64,000 bases of DNA from an uncultured beta proteobacterium. GTDB lineage: Bacteria; Pseudomonadota; Gammaproteobacteria; Burkholderiales; Burkholderiaceae_E. Positions 7,943 through 19,290 of the stretch are shown in pieces. Each line of letters starts with the position of its first letter. The first letter of the stretch is position 1. The notes beneath the pieces were generated by a model. It was not told where the DNA came from. It searched no databases and saw nothing but the letters and a program-made list of their open reading frames with translations. The translations under genes and the position numbers were made by a program. The stretch spans positions 1 through 64,000 of the forward strand of contig CAIZNI010000060.1 of the NCBI GenBank assembly GCA_903934295.1, given 5' to 3'.

Positions 7943-9673
7943 ATGCATCCCAATCGCAACTCCGCTGGCGCCTGGCGCCTTCTCACCGCACTGACCTCTC
8001 TGGTCGCGCTGCTGCTCGCCGGATGCGGCGGGGGCGGCGTGGTGCCGGCTACCGGCGTGCAACTGCGTCCCCTGAGCGCCGAGTTCACCAGCCGCAAGGC
8101 GGTGTCCTATTCACCGTTCCGGACCGGCAACCGCGAAACCGAGGTCATCACCGCCGCGCAGATCCGGGAGGACCTCGAACTGCTGGTCGCGGGCGATTTC
8201 CGGCTGATCCGGCTGTTCGACAGCTCGGATGCCGTCGCCCGGCAGACGCTGCAGGTCATCCGCGACAACCGGCTCGATATCAAGGTGATGCTGGGCATCT
8301 ACATCCAGGGCGGAGCCGACGCGTTCAACCGCGCTGAAGTCGATCGCGGTGTCGCGCTCGCCAACAGTTTCAGCGACATCGTCCTGGCGGTCAGCATCGG
8401 TAACGAGACGATGGTGAGCTGGTCGTTCAATCCGGTGACTCCGCGGGCGATGGCCGACTTCATCGCCGGTGTGCGCGGCCGCATCACCCAGCCGGTGACC
8501 ACCGACGACAACTGGGCGTTCTACGCCGGCGCGCCCAAGATCATCACCGACACGATTGACTTCGCCGCCATCCACACCTACCCGCTGGCCGACAGCGTGT
8601 TCAATCCCAACCTGTGGGACTGGCGTCAGGCGGGCGTGCCGGCCGCCTCGCGCGCGGTGGCGATGATGGATGCGGCGATCGCCGCGGCCGGACGCGATTA
8701 CACCGCGGTTCGCACCTACCTGGACAGTCTCGGGCTGTCCGCCATGCCGATCGTGATCGGCGAGACCGGCTGGAAGACGATCCCCTCGGGCGGCGAGACG
8801 TATCGCGCCCATCCCGTCAACCAGAAGATGTACCTCGACCGGCTGGCGGTCTGGCGCGCGGCAGGTCGCGCCGGCAGCGGTCCCAAGGCGATCTTCTACT
8901 TCGAGGCCTTCGACGAGCCCTGGAAGGGATCGGACGACAAGTGGGGCCTGTTCAACGTGTCGCGCCAGGCGCGCTACGCGATCCAGTCCCTCTACCCGCC
9001 CAGTCGGTGGGAGCCCGGTGTCTACACCGCTGCCGATGCGGTGCACTACATCGAGGTCAGCGGCAACCCCACCATCTCGGCGAACCGCTACACCGTCTAC
9101 GCCGAGACGGTGACCCCCCAGGAAGCGCGTCCGGTCGAGGCGATTGCCTGGAACGCCTGGGAGAGCGGCACCACCGCGTTCGCTCCCGAGGTGTCGGGTT
9201 CCGCCGCGCCGGGCGATCCGACGCGCAGCATCGAGATCACGCCGCGTCCGCTGGTCTGGGGCTGGGGCATGACGGCGGGCCTGCCGTCGACGTCGGACGA
9301 TCTGAGCCAGTTCGCAGCGGCTGGCCGTCTGAACTTCAGCATCCGGACCACTTATCCGGGCAAGATCGAGGTCGGCTTCTTCACCGGCTCGGCCGCCGAT
9401 GGCTCCGGCTATGACGTCTACCTGCCGATCGCCAGCGGCGAGTACGGATACGTCAACGACGGCCAGTGGCACTCGGTGTCGATCCCGCTGACCGCGATCA
9501 TTGCCCGCGGCGCCATGGCCTTCGGCATGACCGATCCGACCAAGGCGCGGCTCGACATGACCCGGGTGACCACGCCCTTCGTGATCGCCGATCGCTATGC
9601 CGTGACCGGCAAGGCGCAGGGCACGAACAACACCACCAAGATCCAGATCGACGCGATCCACTGGAGCAAGTGA
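7943..9673 (+). CDS. Glycoside hydrolase family 17-like lipoprotein with C-terminal carbohydrate-binding-like domain
   Basis: 576 residues. The start at 7943 opens a lipoprotein signal (LVALLLAGC, then GGGG). The catalytic barrel begins AVSYSPFRTG. The acid/base Glu is in VSIGNETM and the nucleophile in IVIGETGWKT, both GH17 signatures. The barrel ends near residue 355 (FNVSRQARYAIQSLYP). The remaining ~220 residues (from YTAADAVHYIEVSG) look like a beta-sandwich carbohydrate-binding module. GH17 members hydrolyse or transglycosylate beta-1,3-glucans; which of these applies cannot be told here. It probably acts on GH81 products at the cell envelope. A hairpin ends the unit. Confidence 0.85.
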   Translation: MHPNRNSAGAWRLLTALTSLVALLLAGCGGGGVVPATGVQLRPLSAEFTSRKAVSYSPFRTGNRETEVITAAQIREDLELLVAGDFRLIRLFDSSDAVARQTLQVIRDNRLDIKVMLGIYIQGGADAFNRAEVDRGVALANSFSDIVLAVSIGNETMVSWSFNPVTPRAMADFIAGVRGRITQPVTTDDNWAFYAGAPKIITDTIDFAAIHTYPLADSVFNPNLWDWRQAGVPAASRAVAMMDAAIAAAGRDYTAVRTYLDSLGLSAMPIVIGETGWKTIPSGGETYRAHPVNQKMYLDRLAVWRAAGRAGSGPKAIFYFEAFDEPWKGSDDKWGLFNVSRQARYAIQSLYPPSRWEPGVYTAADAVHYIEVSGNPTISANRYTVYAETVTPQEARPVEAIAWNAWESGTTAFAPEVSGSAAPGDPTRSIEITPRPLVWGWGMTAGLPSTSDDLSQFAAAGRLNFSIRTTYPGKIEVGFFTGSAADGSGYDVYLPIASGEYGYVNDGQWHSVSIPLTAIIARGAMAFGMTDPTKARLDMTRVTTPFVIADRYAVTGKAQGTNNTTKIQIDAIHWSK

Positions 9674-9679
9674 TCCGGT

Positions 9680-9704
9680 GCGCGCGGCCCGACGGGCCGC
9701 GCGC
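9680..9704. terminator. Perfect GC hairpin between convergent genes
   Basis: Eleven-base arms (GCGCGCGGCCC and its complement) flank a 3-nt loop between the GH17 stop and the stop of the convergent ABC ATPase gene. No T-tract follows, so it may act as a bidirectional barrier or an RNA 3'-end stabiliser. Confidence 0.6.
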
Positions 9705-9715
9705 GGTGCTCGACC

Positions 9716-10774
<1,059 letters not shown>

Positions 10775-10775
10775 G

Positions 10776-12143
10776 TCAGGCGCCCGCTGCCATCAACAGG
10801 CCCGAACCGCGTCGCGTCTTCTGCTCGCACAGAAAATCGCGATACCAGAGCGCGCTGTCCTTGAGCGTGCGTTGCTGGGTGTCGTAGTCCACGTGCACGA
10901 TGCCGAAGCGCTTTTCGTAGCCGCTGGCCCATTCGAAGTTGTCCATGAGGCTCCAGAGCATGTACCCGGCCATCGGGACGCCCTGCCTCAGGGCCTGGGC
11001 CACCGCCTCGATGTGACTGGCGGCGTAGTGCGTGCGCCGGCTGTCGTGCACGCGGCCCTCGACCATCTGGTCCTTGAAGGCCGATCCGTTCTCGGTCACA
11101 TAGAGGGGCGGCACCGGGTAGTCGCGATGCAGGCGCACCAGCAGTTCGGTGAGCCCCTCGGGGTACACCTCCCAGTCCATGTCGGTGAGTTCGAGTCCGC
11201 TGCGGTGCACATCCCAGGGGCCGTCGGCGCTCACCACCGCACGCGTGTAGTAGTTGACGCCGAGGAAATCCAGCGGGGCGGCGATCGCCGCCAGATCGCC
11301 CTCGGCGATGCGCGGGGCGGCGGGGCCAAGGAATTCGAGCACATCGGCCGGGTAGCTGCCCTTGAAGAGCGCATCCATGTACCAGCGCACCAGCCGGCCG
11401 TCTTCGAGCCGGGTCCGGTCGATGTCGGCGGGCGAATCGGTCGCCGGGTGCATCGGGGACAGGTTCAGGACGATGCCCAGCTGGCTTGGGCAGCCCTGGG
11501 CGCGCAGCGCCTGCAGCGCCAGCCCATGGCTGAGCAGCAGGTGATGCGAGACCTGCATCGCGGTCGGGAGGTCCTTGATGCCGGGCGCGAAGATGCCGGC
11601 GTCATGACCCAGCATGGCGATCACCCAGGGCTCGTTGTGGGTGGTGATCGAGGCCACGCGGTCGCCCAGCCGCCGGCCGATGCCGCAGGCGTATTCCACG
11701 AACCGGTGCACGGTGTCCCGGTTCGCCCAGCCGCCCCGGGCCTGCAGTTCCTCGGGCAGGTCCCAGTGGTTCAGGGTGAGGTAGGGGCGCAGGCCGCGGG
11801 CCAGCAGCCCGTCGACCAGACGGTCGTAGAAGTCGAGTCCCTTCTCGTTCCAGGCGCCGTCGCCGCCGGGGCGCACCCGCGGCCAGGACATCGAGAATCG
11901 GTAGGCATCGACCCCGAGGCCGGCGATCAGGTCGAGATCGCTGTCCAGGCGGTGGTAGTGATCGCAGGCGACCAGGCCGTTGCTGGCGTCCGAGACGGCG
12001 CCGGGCACCTGGCAGAAGGTGTCCCAGATCGAGGCGCCCTTGCCGTCCTCGAAAGCCGCTCCTTCGATCTGGAACGAGCTGGTGGCGACGCCCCAGGTGA
12101 AGTCGTCTGGGAAGGGGCCGAGCGGGTGAGGTGGTGTGGGCAT
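10776..12143 (-). CDS. Glycoside hydrolase family 1 beta-glucosidase
   Basis: 455 residues, normal for bacterial GH1. The N-terminus FTWGVATSSFQIEGA is the family signature. The acid/base Glu171 lies in THNEPWV and the nucleophile Glu351 in YVTENGSAF. There is no signal peptide, so it works in the cytoplasm. It would release glucose from imported beta-linked oligosaccharides such as laminaribiose, feeding Glk. It sits inside the ABC transporter operon between the inner permease gene and the ATPase gene, which supports import followed by intracellular cleavage. Substrate specificity among beta-glucosides is not readable from sequence. Confidence 0.93.
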   Translation of the reverse strand: MPTPPHPLGPFPDDFTWGVATSSFQIEGAAFEDGKGASIWDTFCQVPGAVSDASNGLVACDHYHRLDSDLDLIAGLGVDAYRFSMSWPRVRPGGDGAWNEKGLDFYDRLVDGLLARGLRPYLTLNHWDLPEELQARGGWANRDTVHRFVEYACGIGRRLGDRVASITTHNEPWVIAMLGHDAGIFAPGIKDLPTAMQVSHHLLLSHGLALQALRAQGCPSQLGIVLNLSPMHPATDSPADIDRTRLEDGRLVRWYMDALFKGSYPADVLEFLGPAAPRIAEGDLAAIAAPLDFLGVNYYTRAVVSADGPWDVHRSGLELTDMDWEVYPEGLTELLVRLHRDYPVPPLYVTENGSAFKDQMVEGRVHDSRRTHYAASHIEAVAQALRQGVPMAGYMLWSLMDNFEWASGYEKRFGIVHVDYDTQQRTLKDSALWYRDFLCEQKTRRGSGLLMAAGA

Positions 12144-12229
12144 CGGATCAGGGAATCACGAAAGGGTGGAGGAAATCAGCAGGAAATGGGTGGTCGGGCG
12201 CGGCCGGGCGCAGTGCTGTGCGGCGGCGA

Positions 12230-13057
12230 TCACTTGACCGCTCCCGCGGTCAGCCCGGAGATCAGCTGGCGCGACGACAGAACGAACAGCACCAGCAGCG
12301 GCAGGGTCGCGATCGCCGAGCCGGCCATCAGCGCACCCCACTCGGTGTCGACCGGGCTTTGCAGGCTGCGCAGCGCCAGGGGCAGCGTGTACATCTCGGG
12401 TGAGCGCATGACGACCAGCGGCCCGATGAAGTTGTTCCAGGACGCGATGAAGGTGATCAGGCCGAGCGTGCCCAGCGCCGGCGCCAGCAGCGGCAGCACG
12501 ATGCTCCAGTAGATGCGCAGCTCCTTGCAGCCATCCATGCGCGCGGCCTCGATGAGCTCGCGCGGAATCGACGACGCGGCGAACTGGCGCATCAGGAAGA
12601 TGCCGAAGGCGCTGGCCGCGCCGGGGATGTAGAGCGCGCGCGGCTGGTCGATCCAGCCGAGCGCATCCATGATCATGAAGGTCGGGATCATGTTCATGAA
12701 CGAGGGCAGCAGCATGGTCGCCATCACCAGTCCGAACAGCGCGTTCTTGCCGGGGAAGTCGAACAGTGCGAAGGCGTAGCCGCCCATCGAACAGAACAGC
12801 AGCGTGAGCGCGGTCGAGCCCAGCGCCACATACAGGCTCCAGCCCAGGTTGCGCCAGAACGGCAGCCGCGTGGTGAGGATCTCGAGGTTGCGCAGCAGGT
12901 CGTCGCCGAAGAAGACGGGCGCCGGCAGGCTGAAGATCTCGGTGCGCGAATGGGTCGCGAACACGAACATGAAGTAGAAGGGCGCCAGCATGATCAGCGC
13001 GCCCACGCCCACCAGACAGTAGGCGGCCCACGGAGCCAGACGGGAGGGTTCGTTCAT
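12230..13057 (-). CDS. Sugar ABC transporter permease (MalG-type, CUT1)
   Basis: 275 residues with six predicted membrane segments, the first AAYCLVGVGALIMLAPFYFM. The cytoplasmic EAA loop is ELIEAARMDGCKELRIYWSI, the coupling site for the ATPase. The ATG at 13057 overlaps the stop of the partner permease in an ATGA arrangement, indicating translational coupling. With 13054-14001 it forms the channel for the imported oligosaccharide. Confidence 0.9.
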   Translation of the reverse strand: MNEPSRLAPWAAYCLVGVGALIMLAPFYFMFVFATHSRTEIFSLPAPVFFGDDLLRNLEILTTRLPFWRNLGWSLYVALGSTALTLLFCSMGGYAFALFDFPGKNALFGLVMATMLLPSFMNMIPTFMIMDALGWIDQPRALYIPGAASAFGIFLMRQFAASSIPRELIEAARMDGCKELRIYWSIVLPLLAPALGTLGLITFIASWNNFIGPLVVMRSPEMYTLPLALRSLQSPVDTEWGALMAGSAIATLPLLVLFVLSSRQLISGLTAGAVK

Positions 13058-14001
13058 GCCGGATCCGGGGTCCTGCGCGGGCGCGGGCGAAACGCGCGGT
13101 TGGTGAGCCAGGTGAGCACCGCGACCACCAGGAACAGCAGCCAGGACATCGCGCTGGCCGCACCGAAGTCGTTGAAGTCGAAGGCCATCCGGTACAGGTA
13201 GATGGCGGTGGTCATGCCCGCCTGGTCCGAGCCGCCGCGTCCGCCGGTCAGGATGAAGGGCTCCTCGAACAGTTGCAGCCCGCCGATCACGCTCAGGGTG
13301 ACGCCGAAATAGATCATCGGCCGCAGACCGGGCAGGGTGATGAACCAGAACTGCTTCAGGCGCCCGGCCCCGTCCATCGTCGCGGCTTCGTAGACATCGT
13401 CGGGGATCGTCTGCAGCGCCGCCAGGTACAACACCAGGTTGAAGCCCACATAGCGCCAGAACACCAGCGTGGCGATCGCCGGCTTGATGTTCTCGGGTCG
13501 GCCCAGCCAGTCGATCGGCTCGGCCGGCGCGAGCCAGCCCAGCCCCGGCCATTGGCCGATGGCGGCCAGGCTCTGGTTGATCAGTCCGTAGTCGGTCGAG
13601 AACAGCGAACTGAACAGGATCGCGATCGCCACCGTCGAGGTGATGTAGGGCAGGAAATAGGCACCGACCACCCCGTTGCGCAGGCGCGGGAAGGCGGCGT
13701 GGATGAAGCAGGCCAGCGGGATCGCAATCAGGTGCTGCGGCACGCCCGAGGCCAGCGCCAGCCAGCCGGTGTTCCTCAGCGACTTCCAGAACCATTCGTC
13801 GCCCAGCGCGAAGACGAAGTTGTCCAGGCCGACGAACTGCATCGCCGCCAGGCCGCTGGTCGGCTCCCAGGACTGGAAGGCGATCCAGAGCGAGAACGCC
13901 AGCGGAAAGACCCCGAACACCAGGAACAGCACCACGAACGGGCTGAGCAGGACATAGGGCGTCCACCGGGGCGACAGGCGCAGGGCGTCGGGCAGCTTCA
14001 T
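13054..14001 (-). CDS. Sugar ABC transporter permease (MalF-type, CUT1)
   Basis: 315 residues. The first membrane segment is YVLLSPFVVLFLVFGVFPLA and the EAA-like loop DDVYEAATMDGAGRLKQFWF is near residue 210. It pairs with the downstream permease. The gene lies 23 bp after the solute-binding protein gene, so both belong to one operon running from the promoter at 15440-15483 to 9716. Confidence 0.9.
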   Translation of the reverse strand: MKLPDALRLSPRWTPYVLLSPFVVLFLVFGVFPLAFSLWIAFQSWEPTSGLAAMQFVGLDNFVFALGDEWFWKSLRNTGWLALASGVPQHLIAIPLACFIHAAFPRLRNGVVGAYFLPYITSTVAIAILFSSLFSTDYGLINQSLAAIGQWPGLGWLAPAEPIDWLGRPENIKPAIATLVFWRYVGFNLVLYLAALQTIPDDVYEAATMDGAGRLKQFWFITLPGLRPMIYFGVTLSVIGGLQLFEEPFILTGGRGGSDQAGMTTAIYLYRMAFDFNDFGAASAMSWLLFLVVAVLTWLTNRAFRPRPRRTPDPA

Positions 14002-14024
14002 GTCAGGGGGCGTGATCCGGGCGG

Positions 14025-15356
14025 TCAGCGGTGGGCGCGCCGCTCGAGCAGCCGCTGCGCATCGGCCAGCGCCAGGCCGATGTCCTTGCCATGATCGAGC
14101 ACCTTGTCCAGTTCGGTGTTGATGACCTCGTCGGCAAAGGCGTCCTGCTTGTGCACCGACACCGCGCTGATGTGCACGCTGGCCTCGCGCCAGAGCAGAC
14201 GCGCGGTCTGTCCGCCCAGGAACTCGATCGGCTGCCCGAAGAACGGATCGTCATGGGCCTGCAGCAGCGCGGGAAACGCGTCCTGTGACTTGAACGCGGC
14301 GAGCTGGCTGTCGCGCTCCAGCGTGAGCATGCGGATGAACTCCCAGGCCAGCATCTTGCGCTCGGGCGCGGCGCCCCGCGCGATCGCGAGAAAGGTGCCG
14401 CCATAGGCGGCCCAGGCGCCTTCGGGAAGCTGCGCCGCCCGCCAGCGGCCGCGCGTGCCGGGGGCGAGCCAGTTGTTCAGGTGACCGGCCAGCCAGGCGC
14501 CCGACATCTGGGTGGCGAGCGAGCCGCGCCGAAAACCCTCGGACCATTCATTGGACCAGGCCGACACCCGTGCGTCGAGCTTCTGGCGCCGCACCTCGCG
14601 CGCGAGCTCGAAGGCCCGCACGAAGCGCGGCGATGTGACCAGCACCCGCGACTGCTGATCGAAGTAGAGCCCCTCGCCAGGCGCGATGCCGGCGCGGATC
14701 ATGATGTCCTTGAGGTCGCGCGCATGGGCCATCAGGTAGGCGCCGGTGGTCGCCTTGATCTTCACCCCGGCGGCCACGTAGCTGTCCCAGGAGCGGGTCA
14801 GGTCGGCTTCGACGAGGCCGGCCCGTGTCAGCACATCGGTTCGATACAGCAGGGTTCCCGGACCGATGTCCATCGGCGCGGCCACCACACTGCCCGAGCG
14901 GCTGGTGGCCTGCGCGAAGGCGTAGGGCACCCACTGCGTCTGGAAGCGGGCGATCTCGAAGGGCGCACGCCGCAGGTCCTCCAGGCCGCCGCCCTGGGCG
15001 AAGCGGCCGGCGTAGCCGACCTCCAGCGCCATCACGTCGGGCAGGTGGTTGGCGGTCGACAGCGCGGTGGTCATCGCGGTGTGGTGGTCGGCGAACTGCC
15101 GGCTGATCACCCGGATGTCGATCGTCGGGTGGCGCCGCTTCCAGGCGGGTATCGCGGCGCGGACGATATCGTCGACGGCCGGGTACGCGGCGACGGTCAG
15201 GGTCTGCGCCGGCGGGGTCGCGGGTGTCGACGGTGCGCTGCCCGGCTGCGCCGCGACCGCCTGGGCGTGCACCGACCCGCCCTGCATCAGCAGCGCGATC
15301 AGGCTCAGGCCGGCCATCGCCAGGCCCGGCCACGACGATCGAGTGACTCCCCGCAT
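14025..15356 (-). CDS. Periplasmic sugar-binding protein of CUT1 ABC transporter
   Basis: 443 residues with a signal peptide (LAMAGLSLIALLMQGGSVHA, then QA). A Pro/Ala-rich linker follows and the binding fold starts TLTVAAYPAVDDIVRAAIPAW, the usual start of solute-binding family 1. LPDVMALEVGYAGRFAQGG is a typical ligand-site strand. It delivers the sugar to the permeases encoded just downstream. It is the first gene of the operon and the only one directly behind the strong operator-controlled promoter. Beta-1,3-gluco-oligosaccharide as ligand is inferred from the neighbouring GH81, GH17 and GH1 genes. Confidence 0.88.
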   Translation of the reverse strand: MRGVTRSSWPGLAMAGLSLIALLMQGGSVHAQAVAAQPGSAPSTPATPPAQTLTVAAYPAVDDIVRAAIPAWKRRHPTIDIRVISRQFADHHTAMTTALSTANHLPDVMALEVGYAGRFAQGGGLEDLRRAPFEIARFQTQWVPYAFAQATSRSGSVVAAPMDIGPGTLLYRTDVLTRAGLVEADLTRSWDSYVAAGVKIKATTGAYLMAHARDLKDIMIRAGIAPGEGLYFDQQSRVLVTSPRFVRAFELAREVRRQKLDARVSAWSNEWSEGFRRGSLATQMSGAWLAGHLNNWLAPGTRGRWRAAQLPEGAWAAYGGTFLAIARGAAPERKMLAWEFIRMLTLERDSQLAAFKSQDAFPALLQAHDDPFFGQPIEFLGGQTARLLWREASVHISAVSVHKQDAFADEVINTELDKVLDHGKDIGLALADAQRLLERRAHR

Positions 15357-15439
15357 TCCTGTCTCCGAATCGGCCGCTGGTTCGGCGTGCCGGCGTCATG
15401 GGGCGAAACGGGAGCGCACGCAGACCGCCCGCCCATTCA

Positions 15440-15483
15440 TGAAAGCGCTTTCAAACTATAGGGATGCGATGCCCGAGTGTCAA
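15440..15483 (-). promoter_or_regulatory. Strong promoter and LacI-type operator of the sugar ABC/GH1 operon
   Basis: On the minus strand a consensus -35 TTGACA (15478-15483), a 17-bp spacer and TATAGT (15455-15460) are followed by TGAAAGCGCTTTCA (15440-15453). The operator would overlap the start point. This is the best promoter match of the four operator sites. Confidence 0.88.
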
Positions 15484-15512
15484 TTGCGAACCGGGCGGCC
15501 AACGCCGCTGGC

Positions 15513-16568
15513 TCAGGTGGCGGGGCTGCGGCTGGACTGCCGTGGCATGAACACCGGCGCGGGCATTTCGACCGAGGCCGCACCCTGGCGGATCAGTTGC
15601 AGCATCGCCGAGGCGGCGAGCAACCCGAGATCGTAGACCGGCTGGTGCACCGTGCTGAGCGGGGGGATCGTGTAGAGCGACGCCGGCAGGTCGTCGAAGC
15701 CCACCAGCGACACATCGTCGGGCACGCGCAGCCCGTGCCGGTGCAGCGCGAGCGCCGCACCGTATGCCATCTGGTCGTTGGCCGAAAAGATGGCGGTGAA
15801 GCGACGCCGGCTCTGAATCAGCGCCTCGGTTGCGCGCCGGCCGCTTTCCTCGTGGAATTCACCCGGCGCCACCAGCCGTGGATCGATCGCGATGCCGGCC
15901 TCTTCGAGTGCGCTGCAGTAGCCGCGGTAACGCTCGGCGGCATCGGCGTGGCCGGGGTTGCCGGTGATGAAGGCGATCCGCCGATGACCCAGGTCGATCA
16001 GGTGACGGGTGGCCATGCGCCCGCCTTCGAAGTCATCGAAGTTCAGCGAGTACAGGCCGGGCGCGCGCAGGGTTCGGCCGGTGACCACCACCGGCAGGTT
16101 GCGCGCGCAGGCGCGCAGCGCGCGGTCGCTCAGGCGTCCGGTGAGAACGATGATGCCGTCGACCCGGCGCGAGCGCAGCGCATCGATGCAGCGCGCCTCG
16201 TCGGCGGCGTTCCAGTGTCCGCTGACGAAGAGCGGGCTGTAGCCGGCGCGGCCGAGTTCATCTTCGATCCCGCACAACGCAGCCCCGTAGAAGGGGCTGC
16301 CGATCGACTGCGTGATCACGCCGATGCTCAGCGTGCGTCCGCCGGCCAGGCCGCGCGCCATCGGGTTCGGCACGAAGCCCAGATGCGAGATGGCTTCGTC
16401 GACCGCCTTTTTCTTGGCCTCGCTCACCGCAGCCGTGCCGTTGAGGATGCGCGACACCGTACTGGCCGAGACGCCGGCGGCCTGCGCAACCATCTGCAGC
16501 GTCACCTCGGTATCGGTGCGCTGGGTCGATGGTTTCGTGCTGCCGCGTCCCCGGTTGCGGTCGGTCAT
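15513..16568 (-). CDS. LacI-family transcriptional repressor of the beta-glucan regulon
   Basis: 351 residues. The helix-turn-helix (about 22-45, VTLQMVAQAAGVSASTVSRI) and the hinge helix region FVPNPMARGLAG are classical. The rest is a periplasmic-binding-protein-like sensor domain starting TLSIGVITQSIGSPFYG. LacI-family dimers bind palindromes with a central CG; four identical TGAAAGCGCTTTCA sites lie near this gene, one in the gap just downstream of it. It is therefore the likely local regulator, probably released by a glucan-derived sugar. Nothing similar lies before its own start, so no autoregulation is visible. Confidence 0.9.
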   Translation of the reverse strand: MTDRNRGRGSTKPSTQRTDTEVTLQMVAQAAGVSASTVSRILNGTAAVSEAKKKAVDEAISHLGFVPNPMARGLAGGRTLSIGVITQSIGSPFYGAALCGIEDELGRAGYSPLFVSGHWNAADEARCIDALRSRRVDGIIVLTGRLSDRALRACARNLPVVVTGRTLRAPGLYSLNFDDFEGGRMATRHLIDLGHRRIAFITGNPGHADAAERYRGYCSALEEAGIAIDPRLVAPGEFHEESGRRATEALIQSRRRFTAIFSANDQMAYGAALALHRHGLRVPDDVSLVGFDDLPASLYTIPPLSTVHQPVYDLGLLAASAMLQLIRQGAASVEMPAPVFMPRQSSRSPAT

Positions 16569-16608
16569 GGTTGATCGCCAATCGTCATGGCGGCAGTGTA
16601 ATCGAGCC

Positions 16609-17235
16609 TCAGCCGCCGGTCAGTGTGCTGGCGGCCTTGGCCAGTTCGGTAATGCGGCTCCAGTTGCGTGCCCGGATGACGTCGGCTGGTGCGATCCACG
16701 AGCCGCCCACGCAGGGGACGTTGGGCTGCGCCAGGAATTCCCGCGCATTGGCTGCGCCGATTCCGCCGGTGGGGCAAAAGCGCACCGTCGGAAACGGGCC
16801 GGCGAGCGCGCGCAGCATGCCGATCCCGCCGGCCTGTTCGGCGGGAAAGAGCTTCATCCGATCGAAGCCTGCATCCAGTGCCGACATCACATTCGAGGCG
16901 TTGGCCACACCCGGCAGAAAGGGCAGGCCGCAGGCGCTGACCTCGGCCAGCAGCGTGGCGGTGGTGCCGGGGCTCACGATGAATTCGGCACCCGCGGCCA
17001 CCGAGCGTTCGAGGTCGCCCGCATTGAGCACGGTGCCCGCGCCGACCACCACGCCGTCGACTTCGCTGCGGATTGCGCGGATTGCCTGCAGCCCGGCGGG
17101 CGTGCGCAGGGTGATTTCGAGCACACGCACCCCGCCGGCCGCCAGCGCGCGCGCCAGGGGGACGGCGCAATCGGGTTCCTCGATCACGATGACCGGAATC
17201 ACCGGGCCCATGGCCATGATGTCCGAGATGTTCAT
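16609..17235 (-). CDS. eda: 2-dehydro-3-deoxyphosphogluconate (KDPG) aldolase
   Basis: 208 residues from ATG 17235, which has an AAAGG Shine-Dalgarno. The catalytic Glu is in VLEITLRTP and the Schiff-base Lys in FDRMKLFPAEQ; FCPTGGI binds phosphate. It splits KDPG into pyruvate and glyceraldehyde-3-phosphate, the last step of the Entner-Doudoroff pathway. It lies 32 bp after edd in the same orientation, so both probably form one operon. Confidence 0.95.
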   Translation of the reverse strand: MNISDIMAMGPVIPVIVIEEPDCAVPLARALAAGGVRVLEITLRTPAGLQAIRAIRSEVDGVVVGAGTVLNAGDLERSVAAGAEFIVSPGTTATLLAEVSACGLPFLPGVANASNVMSALDAGFDRMKLFPAEQAGGIGMLRALAGPFPTVRFCPTGGIGAANAREFLAQPNVPCVGGSWIAPADVIRARNWSRITELAKAASTLTGG

Positions 17236-17267
17236 TGCTCGACCTTTCGGGGGAGGGGGAAGGGGGG

Positions 17268-19079
<1,812 letters not shown>

Positions 19080-19138
19080 GGCGTTGTCCTGCTGCGGGTG
19101 GTTGGTCGGTCGGGCGAGCGGCGGCAGATCGGCCAATT

Positions 19139-19153
19139 TGTAGTATTGCTACA
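19139..19153. promoter_or_regulatory. HexR-like operator, edd side
   Basis: TGTAGTATTGCTACA is an almost perfect palindrome with TGTAG and CTACA half-sites. Known HexR sites have the form TGTARTwwwAYTACA. It is 60 bp upstream of the edd start. Confidence 0.75.
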
Positions 19154-19194
19154 TTAAATTCAGCGATCCCCGAGAGAGTTTGCGGGCATCTTCA

Positions 19195-19241
19195 TTGACA
19201 TGCAATGACCTATCGGTTGTAATTTTGGAGGAAAACTACAA
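19195..19241 (+). promoter_or_regulatory. zwf promoter overlapped by a second HexR-like inverted repeat
   Basis: TTGACA (19195-19200), a 17-bp spacer and TGTAAT (19218-19223) form a near-consensus promoter. The inverted repeat TTGTAATTTT (19217-19226) and AAAACTACAA (19232-19241), matching at 9 of 10 pairs around a 5-nt centre, covers the -10 element and start. Confidence 0.75.
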
Positions 19242-19290
19242 ATTGTTCGGCCAATCTGGTCGAACCGACCCTGCCCTGGAGCTGCTCTCG

